Assembly (NCBI GenBank): GCA_964036155.1
Contig: OZ038422.1
Coordinates: 26,807,201-26,871,200, forward strand
Direction: 5' to 3'
Origin: Diploscapter coronatus
Lineage: Eukaryota; Nematoda; Chromadorea; Rhabditida; Rhabditidae
DNA: 64,000 nt
A program made the position numbers and the translations under genes. The notes under the pieces are model-generated. The model saw only the letters and a program-made list of their open reading frames with translations. It searched no databases and was not told the origin of the DNA. Shown here piece after piece: positions 12,801 to 24,540 of this stretch. How positions within the stretch are numbered: the first letter of the stretch is position 1; the number at the start of each line of letters is the position of its first letter.

Positions 12801-15800
12801 ACATGGAAAATGCGATTCTATCACAGGAGCCTGTGAATGTGAAGCGGGTAATTGGGGAAATCGTGAAGAGCAGTTTTTAAATTGCTGTTTCAGGCTGGAG
12901 AGGCAAATATTGCGGTCGACCATGCTCAGATGGAACTTTCGGAGAAAAGTGCAGGGGAATTTGCGACTGCAATACGAATAGTAAGCCTGGAAAAGGCTGG
13001 ACGTCACCAAATTGATATGGTTTTAGATGACACAACGATGTACAACCCATTCGTGTCTCGATGTCACCCCATCACAGGAGAGTGTCTCTGCAGCGAGGGC
13101 TTCATGGGACCTGTCAGTATTTAAAGTTTCGAACGAATATATCTATATCGAGTTTTAGGACTGCAAGCTGCCCTGTCCACCCGGTCGATTCGGCAAGGGC
13201 TGCAAGAACGTCTGTAAGTGCGCCCACTCAGAGTCCTGCGATCCGATCAGTGGGTTCTGCGATTGTCCGAGTGGTATGTCGTTAGAACATATAATTTTGG
13301 CAAAAAGCATAATAGCATAATAATTTTTTAGGATTCATGGGAAGGAATTGCGATCAGCCCTGCCCGAAAAGCACTTATGGGCCTGGCTGCTTGAAGCACT
13401 GCATCTGCATGAACAACGGCACATGCGACGCGAATGGGAAGTGCAGTTGTGTGGGATTCACTGGACCTGCCTGTGAATTCTTGTGTCCTTTCGGCTACTA
13501 TGGACCGGTACTTGCAATTATTCGTTTGGGAAACTCATTTTAATTTTGTTTAGGATTGCAAATTGCAATGCGATTGTTTGAATGCTGCAGGGTGCAATCG
13601 GACCACAGGAAAATGCGAGTGCTTGCCAGGATGGATTGGGGATCGGTGAATTTTGCATATTAAAAAATAAAAATGAGAAAAATACAACTTGAGAATATCT
13701 ATTTTAAAGTTAGCAAATGATCATTCGATGAAAGTAAACAAAATTTAGATGTGAGAATCGATGCAACGCTCAAACCTGGGGACAGAATTGTGAAGGTGCG
13801 AGGATTTCCTACAGTAATTTAGATAATTTCGCGATATTCAGAGGTCTGTCAGTGTGAAAACGGTGCTGACTGCGACCCAATTTCTGGTCATTGCTCGTGC
13901 CAGCCAGGCTGGAGAGGCAGGAAGTGTCACAAGCCCTGTCTCAAAGGCTACTATGGCAAATACTGCTCTCAAGTCTGCAAATGTCCGACTGGGAAGGCCT
14001 GTGACCATATTTCTGGGCGATGTGTTTGCCCCAAAGGCTATACAGGGCATTTGTGCATGGAGGTTGAAAATATTCCATAGTTTTGCTGTAGAAACTCGCA
14101 AACTTTTAGCTTTGTCCCGAGGGAACTTGGGGTGAGAATTGCGAGAATGTCTGCAAGGGAGGAGCCAATTCCACGTGTGATCCTATCTCTGGGAAAGTCT
14201 ACTGCAATCCTGGATTCAGAACCGACAATTCGGGAAGCACTGATTGCCATCAAGGTTTCAATTCATAGAGCATGGAGCTTAAAATACAACAATCTTAGGC
14301 TGTCCTGCTAATAAGTTCGGAATAAATTGCGATTCGACTTGTGATTGCGAGAACAATGCCAAATGCGATCCTATGACTGGAGCCTGCAAGTATAAAATCA
14401 TTTTTTTTATTTCGATTTCGTCAGGAAATAGCTTATTTTAAGATGCCGATCAGGGTTCATTGGCAGTCGTTGTGAAATTCCATGCGTCGCTAACAGATAT
14501 GGCGCTGAGTGCGAGAAGATGTCTGTCTGCGAGAATGGAGGGGTTCCTGATGGTTTGACAGGGCAATGCAAATGTAAACCGGGCTTCACAGGTATCGTTG
14601 AATGGAATTTTGAGTTTCTATAACCTTACAGTATGAGAAATAGCGTGAATTAATATTAGAGGTTTGAGAAAATTCTTCATTTCGCGCACTATTTCCACGT
14701 CATAGGGTTGTTATGAAGTGAGATATCCAAGATGTGTCGAAAAATCCGTGAAGATCAGCCTTTTCATCCGATTTTCAGGCATTTCCTGCAATCAGCCATG
14801 CCCCGAAAGCCGATGGGGAATTGGGTGCAAGGAGAAGTGTATGTGCGCGAACGGTGGAAAGTGCAATTCGCAGACTGGGGAATGTACCTGTGCTCCGGGT
14901 ATGCAATTCGATTAGATTTCAACGAACAAATTATTTGTGATTTACATTATAAATAAAGAAAAGAAATCTTTGTTCATGGCTCAGCACAAAGAGGGCAAAT
15001 GCTATCTGCATAAGTTGTGAAGCTCGATCTAATAGTTAGATTGGAGATGGAATAGAAAGAATAATACTTTCTGAGAGATGCTAACTTTTGGTATTACAGG
15101 CTGGATGGGCCCTAGCTGCACTGAGAGCTGCTCCCTAATTGCCAAATATGGGGCCAATTGCACACTGGACTGTGAATGTCAGGGTGATGCTAGGTAATAA
15201 TATTTATATTAAATCGGAAAAATATACATAGTAGTCCACGAATTTTTAGTTTATTTTTGTCGAATAAGTCTCTTCAGAGGCATTATTTTGAGAAGTTTCA
15301 ACTACGTTTCAATTCTACTCGGTGCAACACGCATGAAAATACAGTTTTACTCGTCTTTCTGTTTATGTATGACCTGGCCATATCTGTGGCGGGGTAAAAT
15401 TTCTAGGTTTTTCCTTAACATTAGGGATACGGGTTTTCGAGCGCAAATTGATTTAAATTAATACAAATCAAAAACTGTTTTCAGCTTCGGAAGTAGTATA
15501 AAATTCGGCATAATTTCATATCAAATTTGTTCGGAAACTAAAACACAATTTTTCGAATTTTTTGCGGCTAGGCTCAGAAAATGATCCGTCACCGGTATGC
15601 CCAGACCATACTGTAATTGGAAAGCAGGTCTAACCATATATTTTCATTTTTGTTCCGCCGAGTAGAATTGAAATGTAGTTGGAAACTTTTTTTTTTTTAA
15701 ATAATGCTTCCGAAGAAAATAGGCTAAAAATTGGTGGACCACCCTGTACATTATTGTAGATGCGATCCAATATCGGGATGTTGCGATTGTCCCGCCGGAA

Positions 15801-16622
15801 AGTACGGCAATCGCTGCCAATTCGACTGCCCCGACAACTGGTTTGGATGGTACAAGAAAAAAGAGTAAAGAAAGTAAAAAAATTTTAACTTAAAGGTACT
15901 GCTCCCAACCATGCACATGTCAGAATGATGCTGCCTGTGACAAGGCAACTGGGGAGTGTCTCTGCAAACCGGGATTCCAGGTAATTATGCCAACTGCAAC
16001 ATCGTAACTTATACAGTTGCGAGACTTACAAATACGCTAATTTCAGGGAGAAAAATGCGAGTTGCGCTGTCAGAACGGCACGTTTGGAGTGCAGTGCAGA
16101 CAGAAGTGCGACTGCGGCGAGTTCCCCTGCGACAATGTCCATGGAACCTGCATCTGTCCTGTTGGGTTACAGGTTTTTCGTTTTAGTCATTTTTTAAAGA
16201 TAAGGTAAATTCTCAGGGCCCACGATGCGATGAGAAATGCCGGAATGGTCGTTTTGGGCCTAACTGCGATCTAATAGCGCAGTGCTTCAATGGAGCGCGG
16301 TCAGACCATCGGACAGGCACCTGTTTTTGCAGCCCTGGCTTCTACGGGCCAAATTGTTTGTTTGAAATTAAAGGTACAGAGAGATGAGGTGGACAGATTT
16401 GAGTGTATTGAAAATTAGCAACTTTCAAATTTCGCAACTGGTGAAATAGGATGTGGGGGTAAGGGGAAGATAGGAAATTTCTCTGGTTATTTTTCATGCT
16501 ATTTTACAAGTTGCGAAGTTGCGATTTCTCAAGTTACCTGACATTTTCCAGACCCGAATAGCATAGCCACTCGGGGCGACCTGCCCGACGACTGGACATT
16601 CCGATCGAAAAGAAGGAAGTGA
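3803..16622 (+). CDS. MEGF6-like secreted EMI/multiple-EGF protein
   Basis: Thirty-seven exons join in consistent phase into 1690 residues: 3803-3924, 6843-6980, 7192-7301, 8207-8443, 8617-8865, 9010-9202, 9247-9428, 9520-9705, 10148-10270, 10316-10561, 10630-10665, 10833-11003, 11100-11231, 11277-11482, 11525-11602, 11648-11759, 11950-12072, 12261-12544, 12602-12722, 12776-12847, 12894-12980, 13027-13112, 13159-13273, 13332-13507, 13554-13645, 13749-13795, 13842-14062, 14110-14254, 14299-14389, 14443-14591, 14779-14898, 15100-15193, 15760-15849, 15896-15980, 16047-16172, 16217-16373, 16552-16622. Exon 1 encodes a signal peptide. Exons 2-3 encode an EMI domain ending in ECCPGW. Residues ~125-595 are EGF repeats, several calcium-binding (D-I-D-E-C starts). 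Residues ~596-665 are a cysteine-free linker, followed by a long laminin-type/EGF array to ~1667. There is no membrane segment; the tail carries TRGDLPDDW and ends KRRK. This order matches vertebrate MEGF6, an extracellular protein of poorly known function. Weak points are the exon 13 acceptor and the 2.9-kb first intron. Confidence 0.9.
6706..6725. promoter_or_regulatory. GATA-factor site cluster in MEGF6 intron 1
   Basis: Two TTATC cores and one TGATAA core lie within 20 nt, about 120 bp before exon 2. Further single TTATC/GATAA cores are scattered through the 2.9-kb intron. Known nematode GATA factors bind this core. A role as an intronic enhancer is inference. Confidence 0.3.
15227..15746. 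mobile_element. TA-flanked inverted-repeat element in MEGF6 intron 32
   Basis: About 520 bp with long imperfect terminal inverted repeats. The left arm reads GTAGTCCACGAATTTTTAG and the right arm complements it, ending GGACCACCCTG. A second inner pair contains TTTCAATTCTACTCGG. TA dinucleotides flank both ends (15225-15226 and 15747-15748), as for Tc1/mariner-type insertions. No transposase frame is present, so this is a non-autonomous (MITE-like) copy. It fills almost the whole intron, and the next exon begins 13 nt after it. Confidence 0.75.
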
Positions 16623-17433
16623 AGAGCAGCTTTAGTTTCATCCTTTCTTTATTCTTCAACATCCCTCTGCTCATCTTGTCATTCTTTCGTCTCTAAGCTA
16701 GCCAAATTTCGCAGTTTTTCATGAGAAATCACTCTGAAATCCATGTTTTATTCCCCCGATTTAGAGCGATTTCACCAAGTCGTCTTTTTGAATAGGAGTT
16801 TAGTTTATGCGAGTATATTTGTCTAAATCTTTATTATTAAGTATTCTAATCTCTTTGAGCTATCACAAAAATCGCGAAATTGCCATGAATTGCCCGTCAC
16901 AAAGAAATCTTACAATTCTTTAAAACTTCAATTTTGTTAATCGATTATTCTGATCATTGATCCGTGTGATAATCTCAACGTTTTCTCGATGAATCTCTAT
17001 GTTTTTTTCTATTAAATTTTGAGTTTGATGAAAGTCTTGCAACACTTGCATAATAAAATATTCGAATTTTCGACATGCGTATACAATTAACAAAACTAGT
17101 ACTTTAAATTCTATAAAATAGCATCATGGTAAGTAATTCAGCTGAAAAGTTTTGTTGTTTGCACACCCCCTATATAAGTAAGCCATTATTTTTCATATAG
17201 ACTGTAGATATGCTAATTTTCTTTTAACAATTGCGGTACTACTCCTATTATTATTGACTACCTTTCCATGTGTGGGTTTCCAGAATTATCGACAGCCGGC
17301 CAGGTGTCCCATAATAGGCGAGGAAAAGGAATAGGAGAAGGGGCAGCTTTAGCCCGTCACCTCGCACAAGAAACATATCGATTCCCTTTTCTGCTTTCCA
17401 TATTCTTGCGTATGAATTAACAAATTCCCTAAA
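16623..17433. other. Intergenic region between MEGF6-like and coiled-coil genes
   Basis: Contains the probable 3' UTR of the upstream gene, with an AATAAA at 17052-17057, and the promoter of the downstream gene, with a TATATAA-like sequence near 17171. No coding sequence was found. Confidence 0.5.
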
Positions 17434-19558
17434 ATGGCTACAAAACTCCAAATTACAACTTTTGAGGAGAAAATCGAGGCTCTAAATCATATGCTTGAAG
17501 TAAGATCGAATTATTCATCGTTCAGAAACATCGAGTTTGCAGAAGGAAAGGGCTCTCGTAGTCAGAACTCAACAGAACTATGCAGAGCTGAAGCGTATTT
17601 TCATCGATATTGAAGCAGAGAACAAAAGTCTAAAGTCCAAACTTGGAGAAGTTTATCTTATTTTCTAAAATATTCTGAAATAGATTTGATTCAGCTGGAC
17701 TCAGATATGGAAGAATACAAAAGGATGAAGGAGGAGTGTGAACAAATTGAAGTTAGAAGGAAACAATTGATTGCTGAAATGGAAAAGGACAGGATTCAGA
17801 GGGAGGTAGGCAATAAAGATAAATTTATAAAATCCTATGGAAAATTCCGCTTATTGTATTACTCATCATGATATTAACTGCACAATATCATGTTCTCTAA
17901 CAATCCGAAATAACGTCATTAACATGTGCACTCTTTTTGCACGAAATTAAAACGAGATTAATATACCGTAATTTGATGCTAATGGAAATGAAACTTAAAT
18001 TTAAAAAAATTAAAATTGAAAAAATCCTTGCTCAGAATTACGGTTAGCGATTTTTACCTTTTTCTCCTCCTTTCATGTGTCCTGATTTTATCTCTGCTGA
18101 TTGTTAACAAACATGAGATAGTGATTACTGGAAAATTTGCCACTTTCTTTTTCTTCACCCTACACTCCTTAGTCCAATATCCTAGCATATTTTACATGAA
18201 ATCTGATAAAAGGGGATTTTATATATCTTTTTATGCTAATTCCAGATAGATGCAGAACAGCTGAGGACTGAAGTACTAGAGCACAATCGAACTCTCTATC
18301 AATCGGAATTGGAGCACTGCAAGAAACAAATCGATGATTTGAAGGCTGAAAGAACTAAGCTGGAAATTAGTATTCAGAATCTGAACGAAGAATTGGATAC
18401 AGTTAGAGAAGAAAGAAATCGAAAGGAAAAGGAGTGGAAGGCGAAGGTAATGGGCTTGAAGAAGGACTTTGAGGCTCAGATCGAAATGGTCATCGAAGAT
18501 GTTCAGAGGTTCAAATAACTCCTACTAATATTTTCTTTATAAAAAATGATTTTAGAAGCGAAGATCAAAAGAAATCGATGGATATGGAGAAATACGAAGC
18601 CAGAATTGTGCATCTAGAAGAGAGTCTCCTGCAGAAAAGCGAAGAAAAACTCAATCTCGTGGATGAATACAGCAAAAAATGCACTGAGCTCGACGGAAAA
18701 TTGCATGAAGAGAAGAAATTGAGAATTGAACAGGAATTGAGGTGCAATAGGTATTTAGATAAAGTTTTAGATCATAATATATTATAATATTTTCAGGCTA
18801 GAGAGTGAAGTCGGATCCTCGAATGCCAGAGTGAAAATATGTGAACAGCAGATTGAAACATTGCATAAGTATGGAAAATTTATGCTCTCTATTAAAATTA
18901 TCGAATTTTAGACAGTTGAATGATAAGAATTTGGAAATCGTAGCCCTAATGAGGGAGACGAATAACGAAGGAAGGATATTCAAGGAGAGCCTTAGAGAAG
19001 AAGAGGAAAAGTGGTCTGAAAGAATGAGGGACTTCGAAAAAATCATCGATATTTTGAACAAGAAGATTGACCTACAGAATAATCAACTTGAGGAGGCAAA
19101 AACTTCACAGACAAATCTACTAAAAGTCAACGAAGAACTCAAACTTTATCAACGACTTCTCGAGGTTAGATCAGGTCCAATTAACTCCTCTAAAGATATG
19201 ACTACAGGACGAAAAAGACCTGCATCAAAAGTCTGTGCAGAAGAATGAAGAGAGAATTGAATTATTGAAACACAAGCAGAAAATTCTGGAAAATCAAATC
19301 GTTGTTCTCAAGTAAGATTGTTTTTTTCATGCAAAGTCGAATATTTTCAGAAAAAGCCTTGAATCGAATCCAGAAACCTCGGCCGCTGTTAATCGGCTGC
19401 AGGAAATTGTCGATAGGAAAGACGTCGAAATTAACATGCAACGGGGCAAAACGAAGCAAATCATTGAAGAGTTCACTACAAAATTGGATATTCTCGAAGA
19501 TAGGCAAATGAAAATGAAGTCTAAGATTCAAGAACGCATTCTAACAAGTCGGATATAA
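17434..19558 (+). CDS. Coiled-coil protein, family not recognised
   Basis: Nine exons in phase give 459 residues: 17434-17499, 17543-17650, 17695-17805, 18246-18508, 18556-18750, 18797-18868, 18912-19164, 19208-19311, 19351-19558. The start is the first ATG of the chain; the stop lies in the C-terminal exon and overlaps an AATAAA signal (19557-19562). The protein is almost entirely charged heptad-type sequence rich in Glu, Lys, Leu and Gln, with no signal peptide, membrane segment or cysteine motif. That suits a structural or scaffold role such as a centrosomal, ciliary or cytoskeletal coiled coil, but similarity among coiled coils is uninformative and I name no family. Part of its last exon and its 3' flank is repeated 25 kb downstream at 44815-45099. 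Confidence 0.85.
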
Positions 19559-19697
19559 TAAATGCTTTATTGAAAGTCGTGAAAATCAGCTTATTTAACC
19601 ATTTATCCATTGTTTATCCATCCCACTCGCAATCTGTTGTGTAATCCGGGTCGAATTTAGGCATCATACTCAACCCTTCCTGCTGGCATTGGAGTAT
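19396..19697. repeat. Left copy of a ~0.3-kb direct repeat: coiled-coil gene 3' end plus DB-gene tail fragment
   Basis: This segment and 44815-45099 are near-identical (about 95% by eye) in the same orientation. It covers the end of the coiled-coil gene's last exon, its AATAAA, an opposite-strand AATAAA at 19566-19571, and on the minus strand the last-exon coding end of the DB-module gene including its stop (encoding KFDPDYTTDCEWDG). Here the DB part is an orphan fragment, because no other DB exons follow. The main difference between copies is a small indel near 19600. Confidence 0.9.
19557..19562 (+). terminator. Polyadenylation signal of coiled-coil gene
   Basis: AATAAA overlaps the TAA stop codon of the coiled-coil gene. 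An AATAAA on the other strand sits about 10 nt further on, a relic of the former convergent neighbour. Confidence 0.6.
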
Positions 19698-19702
19698 TAA
19701 TA

Positions 19703-19938
19703 GAGGGGGCAAGTGTTTTTTTCAAAATAAGTTGAATTTGGTAATTTTGATATCGGTATGATGGTCAAAGTCGTTAATAACTCAAAACTTTTTAGAAACT
19801 TCATCATTTCGGGCGTATTTTATTACCCTAACTGGTGTTTTGGTTTCATGAAATTATCAGCTAATTAACGATAATTGAAACGTCGGAAAAAATTCATGCA
19901 TTCTTTCTCTCCGTCGAAAGGGGGAGACTTGGCCTCTC
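19703..19938. mobile_element. Short copy of a TA-flanked repeat family (GAGRGGCCAAG ends)
   Basis: Begins GAGGGGGCAAGTG and ends CTTGGCCTCTC, flanked by TA on both sides. Its interior matches parts of the larger copies at 38402-39257 and 40229-40890, including a shared segment with GATAATTGAAACGTCGG. It is a 236-bp internally deleted derivative without coding capacity. Confidence 0.8.
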
Positions 19939-19976
19939 TAATTATAGTTCAAAACCCAGATGATAAATTTTTAGTA

Positions 19977-20126
19977 CTATGGACTGTGAGGAAGTAGATA
20001 TTGCACACCTTTTGCATCTCTCCCCTCCTAGGTTCAACTCCCTCGAAATACCATTGCCTTGAAGAGACGTGGCTCGTGCAAAATCGATTTGAAAAAGTGC
20101 AATATCTACTTCTTCATAGTCCATAA
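19977..20126. mobile_element. 150-bp hairpin MITE with TA flanks
   Basis: The arms are near-perfect inverted repeats of about 30 nt, with GAAGTAGATATTGCAC on the left and its complement on the right. TA dinucleotides lie at 19975-19976 and 20127-20128. It ends only 19 nt before the ATG of the next gene, so it lies in that gene's promoter or 5' UTR. Confidence 0.75.
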
Positions 20127-20145
20127 TACCATAATATTTAGCTAA

Positions 20146-21370
20146 ATGACTACGACTAAATATTTTATCATTTCATTTTTTGTCATCTATGAATCACTTC
20201 TTGCAAGTGATATTCAAATGCAGAATATTTCTATAAGATATTCAGTTTCTGATCAAGCAATCCCAACCACGTCTACACCTTATCCAGATATTTCCACTCG
20301 CGATCCAGCATTATATTTGGATATAATGAAGAAGGAGCTTCAGGATAAATTGGGCGATCTATTTATAGTTCAATATGCAATTCCTGAAAATACAAGGTTT
20401 GTTATATATGAATAATCTGAAATGCGTAGTTATTTTAGCATGACCTATTCGTCTCGATTATACTCAAACGAATTAAAAGAGTACGTTATGGATTCAGAAA
20501 ATCGCATTGTTACCGCGGACTATGCAGTTTTCAATAGAACAGGACATCTATCTACAATCAACGACTCATTTGTGTATGAAATTATCGAATTTGTAAATAA
20601 AAATGACCAAATATATTTCAGATTTAAAAATACTCAATATTATTGGATCGGGTATGTAATGATGACTAATTAGAGATTTTCTATAATTCACAAGTTCAGA
20701 TCAGATGCGTACGAATTCCTAAATTTCACTAAAGAGCTGCCAACAATTTGTATATATCCTCAACAGAGTAACGATTCGGAATTTGGCGAAGTATTCTATC
20801 AAATTCGATGATAATATCATTCAATTGATATATTAATTCAGTTGATAACTTACAACCAATTAGCTAGAATCGGGGCAGTTCTTTACGCTTGTCCTAGGAA
20901 CGTGTCATGCTACTTCTATCAATGTGGATCTGACGATGATCCTGAGTTGGGCAATATTCAATATGATGATATCAAAAATATTTCGCAAATCCAGCGCTAT
21001 TATGAAACGCGCTCTAATGTTAATGGAAGTTAAATCATTTTGCCTTGGTTGCGTGAATTTCTATGATTAGTAGTCAATTCGACGATGCTGATAATCATGA
21101 GAATGCCAAAAACGATGAAAAATGAAACAAAAATACAAAAATCGGAAACAAAAAGTGAATATCGAAAATTCCCCTTTAACATTAGAGCAAATTTCACATC
21201 AGCGCTGGATTTTCGAGTTTTTCTCGATATTATTCATCAAATTCAGCGCTCATCCTTATAAAATCGTCATATTGGTGATCATCTTTCTGATATGCTCTTG
21301 CATGGGATGCTTTACACTCACATACCGGTCATATCGAACTCGAAACCTCTATGGAAACAATTCAGCTTAA
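20146..21370 (+). CDS. Orphan single-pass membrane protein
   Basis: Five exons in phase give 308 residues: 20146-20396, 20439-20651, 20700-20790, 20842-21028, 21186-21370. The N-terminus (ISFFVIYESLLAS) looks like a signal peptide. The ectodomain of about 230 residues has several N-glycosylation sequons (NIS, NRT, NDS, NFT, NVS) and a few cysteines. One strongly hydrophobic segment, IVILVIIFLICSCMGCFTL, lies near the end, followed by a short basic tail, giving type I topology. The last acceptor (21185) was chosen because it keeps phase and brings the membrane segment into frame; the alternative frame stops early. I recognise no domain. It opens the gene island between the duplicated junctions, next to chemoreceptors, so a surface or sensory role is possible but unsupported. 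Confidence 0.65.
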
Positions 21371-22395
21371 AACTTGATGCTCATCATGTCTACGTTCAAT
21401 CTAGAACGAAAAAATTAACTCAAGTTTCAATCGGAATCATTTCTTTTCAAAAAATAAATACATACATAACTATCAACATAAATTTGTAAATAATGAGTCA
21501 TTTTTCGAATAAATCGGTTCTACTTTGTACAACGGATTAACAGATTGAAAAATTCGAAAAGTACGGATAATCTATAGGTGATTTACACCAAAATTCGTAT
21601 TCAATAAATGCCAATGTTATTTTCATCTAGATGTGAATCAGATTGTTATTTTTATCGAATATTTTACTAGTTCTAATATAAATGACCATTGATTGGAAAG
21701 GAGGAAAGATGAGGCCCGCTTTTCTGTGCGTAAAGACAAATGGTCAATTTTGTGCGTATCATCGATAACAAACATATTCTTTCTGTTCGTTCAAATAAAC
21801 GGTACATCTTCATGTTGCTGTTTTCATAGAAATAACAAACGCGACACATCCGGAAGTGATGCAAAGAATGATCAAAGGAGGGACTCCCAAAAATTCAGTT
21901 TTCGCACAGATACAAATAATGAAACACACCAGGGCACATAAAAAGTTCAATTCCTTTAGGAAAATTCTCTCGCCGTTTCCTAGACGCTACAATTTCCAGG
22001 AAAATCGTCGAGGAGCAAATATTCCAATTCGCTCTTCTGTCCTCTCACGCGTGATTTTCTAATCTTCGTATTATTTCATGAGATGAGATTTCTTATCTTT
22101 AATTGTTTAAAATGAATTAGAAAATCTATCTTTTTCACTTTCTATATCGATTCTTTATCTCGCGTTAAGTTGTAATTTGGAGATTTTTTCGGCAATTTGA
22201 AACACAGCGTGACACGCGTACATACGAAATAGCATGGAGAACAAAATTCATAATATTACTCTATCCAAAAGCTATGCTAATTCATTTGTCACACATGCCA
22301 CCTCGTCACGCTGTTTCCAGATCGCCTTTTTCTCCTATACACTTCGAATAATATTGTCATGGATTAAGTTTTTCTTAAATTTTCCAAATTTCCAG
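21371..22395. other. Upstream region of chemoreceptor 1
   Basis: Non-coding. Contains the first copy (about 21960-22070) of an upstream element repeated before the second receptor (25735-25890) and before the relic unit (29855-29940). It ends in TTTCCAG directly abutting the receptor ATG. Confidence 0.5.
21960..22070. repeat. Receptor-unit upstream repeat, copy 1 (copies 2 and 3 at 25735-25890 and 29855-29940)
   Basis: A block containing CCTAGACGCTACAATTT, then in copies 1 and 2 GGAAAATC and a shared tail TTTCTAATCTTCG, recurs upstream of each receptor unit. The spacing (about 3.8 and 4.1 kb) shows that each receptor duplicated together with its upstream sequence. Copy 3 is cut off near 29940. 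Confidence 0.7.
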
Positions 22396-23973
22396 ATGGC
22401 TAATTTAACTCGAAATAATCAGATGGACGAAACAACTACCGGTCAACCAATGTAAAACAACAATTTAATATGATTGATTTTTGTTTGTGCTTTCTTTTAG
22501 AAATTACGAAATGCCACCAGATGTGGCTCGTACAAATGCCTTCATGTCTATTCTAATCAGCTATGGCATTATTTCAAATGTTTTGATGGTCATAGCGATC
22601 TTACGATCTAAAGAAATGAGGCACCAGACAAGGTAAATGCAATGTTTGAATAAATTATTAATTATTGAAATTTTCAGCTATTGGTTTATCATCTCTCTAG
22701 CGATTTGCGATGTTATAACAATTGGTATGTCAATGACGAGAATCGCGTTTTGGTACTTTTTCCCGGTACAATATAATGTAAGCCAGCATATGATTATTCT
22801 AATCTCCTACAGATTTGCTCAAAAGTAGGCAGAGTCACGAAAAATAGAGAAGAATGAAAAACACCAGGTATTGTCGAGATGCAGAGAAAACTGCAAGAAA
22901 ACAAGGAGTTTTGATATTGATCGCGAAAATTCTGCCTACTTGTGAAGAATCTATAAAAAAAAAAATATCGCCAATTACTTATTTATTCCAGAATCTCGTT
23001 GCATCGCCTTATAATTATTTGGTTTTTGCATTCTACGATATTTGGTGGTACTCTTATGTGGTTCAATTAGGCATCATGAGCATAAATCGGTGAATGTGTT
23101 CGAATACAAAATAATAATGACTTAATTTTTCCAGATTCATTGCTATAATGCTGCCAATTCACTTCAAACATGTCTTCACGAAATCGCGAACTGCCTTAAT
23201 CATACTTTTATGCTATTTTCTTGGCTTTCTAATTGCTCTGCCAACCTATTTTGACTGTTGCCGTACTCTAATGTTACCTGGAAAATTAGGCAATTTTTAC
23301 GAAGACCCCGAGACATGGTCAGCATCTGTTTATTATTCTAATTATTTCTAAGATTTCAGGCACCAAAATCTCGATTTAGTTTTGAACATTATCATTCAAA
23401 TCTTGATGGTCGTCTCTTACACTGTAATTATTTGGAAAGTTTGGAGAAATGAGAAAATCATGGCTAGCTATAAAGGGAGAGCAGAAACTATGACATTCTC
23501 GGAAAGGGCTCCGGAAGAATATAAAATCAGTAAAAAGGAATTACGGATCTTAGGACAAGTTGGATCATAAATTGTAATGAAAGACCAAATTCAAGCATAT
23601 TTCAGTTTCTAGCTGCTTATTTCGGATTCGTTTTCACCTGGCTGTGCTTTTTGATAGTCCCCCAGATAACTTATGAGAGATGGGGAGGCACTCTTATGGC
23701 CGCATCGAATTATATCAATGTTTCGGTTGGTTATAATTACTCTTGAAATATTTTCGCTTGATTGGGAGAACTATGCTTGCATCTTAATTTTAGACCAATA
23801 ATTTTTGAAAATTTTAGATGAGTCCAACAATCGCGTTTCTATTCAACTCATCTGTTCGTAATGAATTACGCAAAATGCTATGCCTGAAAATTGGTCGAAA
23901 TAAGAAGGGCCCCGAGACTGAAAAGAACTCCACATCAATGGTTACAGTAACACATGCGAAGACGACTTTGTGA
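22396..23973 (+). CDS. 7TM chemoreceptor 1, Srx-like serpentine GPCR
   Basis: Eight exons in phase give 347 residues: 22396-22451, 22501-22632, 22678-22777, 22992-23089, 23135-23317, 23360-23558, 23606-23725, 23818-23973. The protein has seven hydrophobic segments. TM1 contains GIISNVLMVIAILR, TM2 WFIISLAICDV, and TM3 ends in INRF in place of the DRY motif of ordinary rhodopsin-class receptors. TM4 begins after a Thr-Lys-Ser-Arg-Thr loop, and TM7 ends in SPTIAFLFNSSVRNELRKML. The N-terminus is short with one NLT glycosylation site. INRF and the cysteine pair after TM4 suggest the nematode Srx family; the subfamily is inferred. The ATG directly follows TTTCCAG, a likely spliced-leader acceptor. 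It is a tandem paralogue of 26447-28440. Confidence 0.85.
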
Positions 23974-24540
23974 TCGTAATTTTACCATATTTGCAATAAC
24001 CTATATTTATAAAGTTCTAATTATTGGAACTATTAATAGTAACTCATTCATATTTTCATTTTTCTTATTGGCAAAATTTTCATTATTTGAGCAAGAATAA
24101 TCACCGTTTTGACATTTACAAAGCCAATTTAGAGCTTCATTTAACACCACAATCATATAAACAAAATGATTTCTAAAATGCAACACTGTCTACGTAGGTG
24201 AATTGTTGCACTTTCTTGCGTGTTATGATATTTTGTTTCCTAAAATGCTAGAAATCACTCTGAAATTCGTTCAAATGGAAAAACTCTTTCCGATTTTCCA
24301 AGCTAATAAATTGTGAAAAGCAAATTTTAACTTGTTTGCATGAACGAATTAAGGAAATGATCTAATATTATCATTTTGAAGCATTTACGCTGTTCATTTT
24401 CGGAAATTTAAAATCGAAAAAAGTATTCCCATAAGTGTTCCCACGTATTGTACGAGTTTGAAATATTGTAGATATTTTTTTTCGAGTATTTACACCACGT
24501 CATTGTGAAAGAATATAGGTTTATGAGAAAAAATAATATT
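23818..24540. repeat. Near-identical receptor last exon and 3' flank (partner 28285-28990)
   Basis: The last exon and about 560 bp of 3' flank of receptors 1 and 2 align almost base for base apart from one ~60-bp divergent patch. The first four exons of the same two genes are much more diverged. This contrast points to gene conversion after duplication. Confidence 0.8.

Noticed and set aside
21693..22062. Two plus-strand frames upstream of receptor 1
   Set aside because: They overlap the non-coding upstream repeat and are not conserved in its second and third copies.
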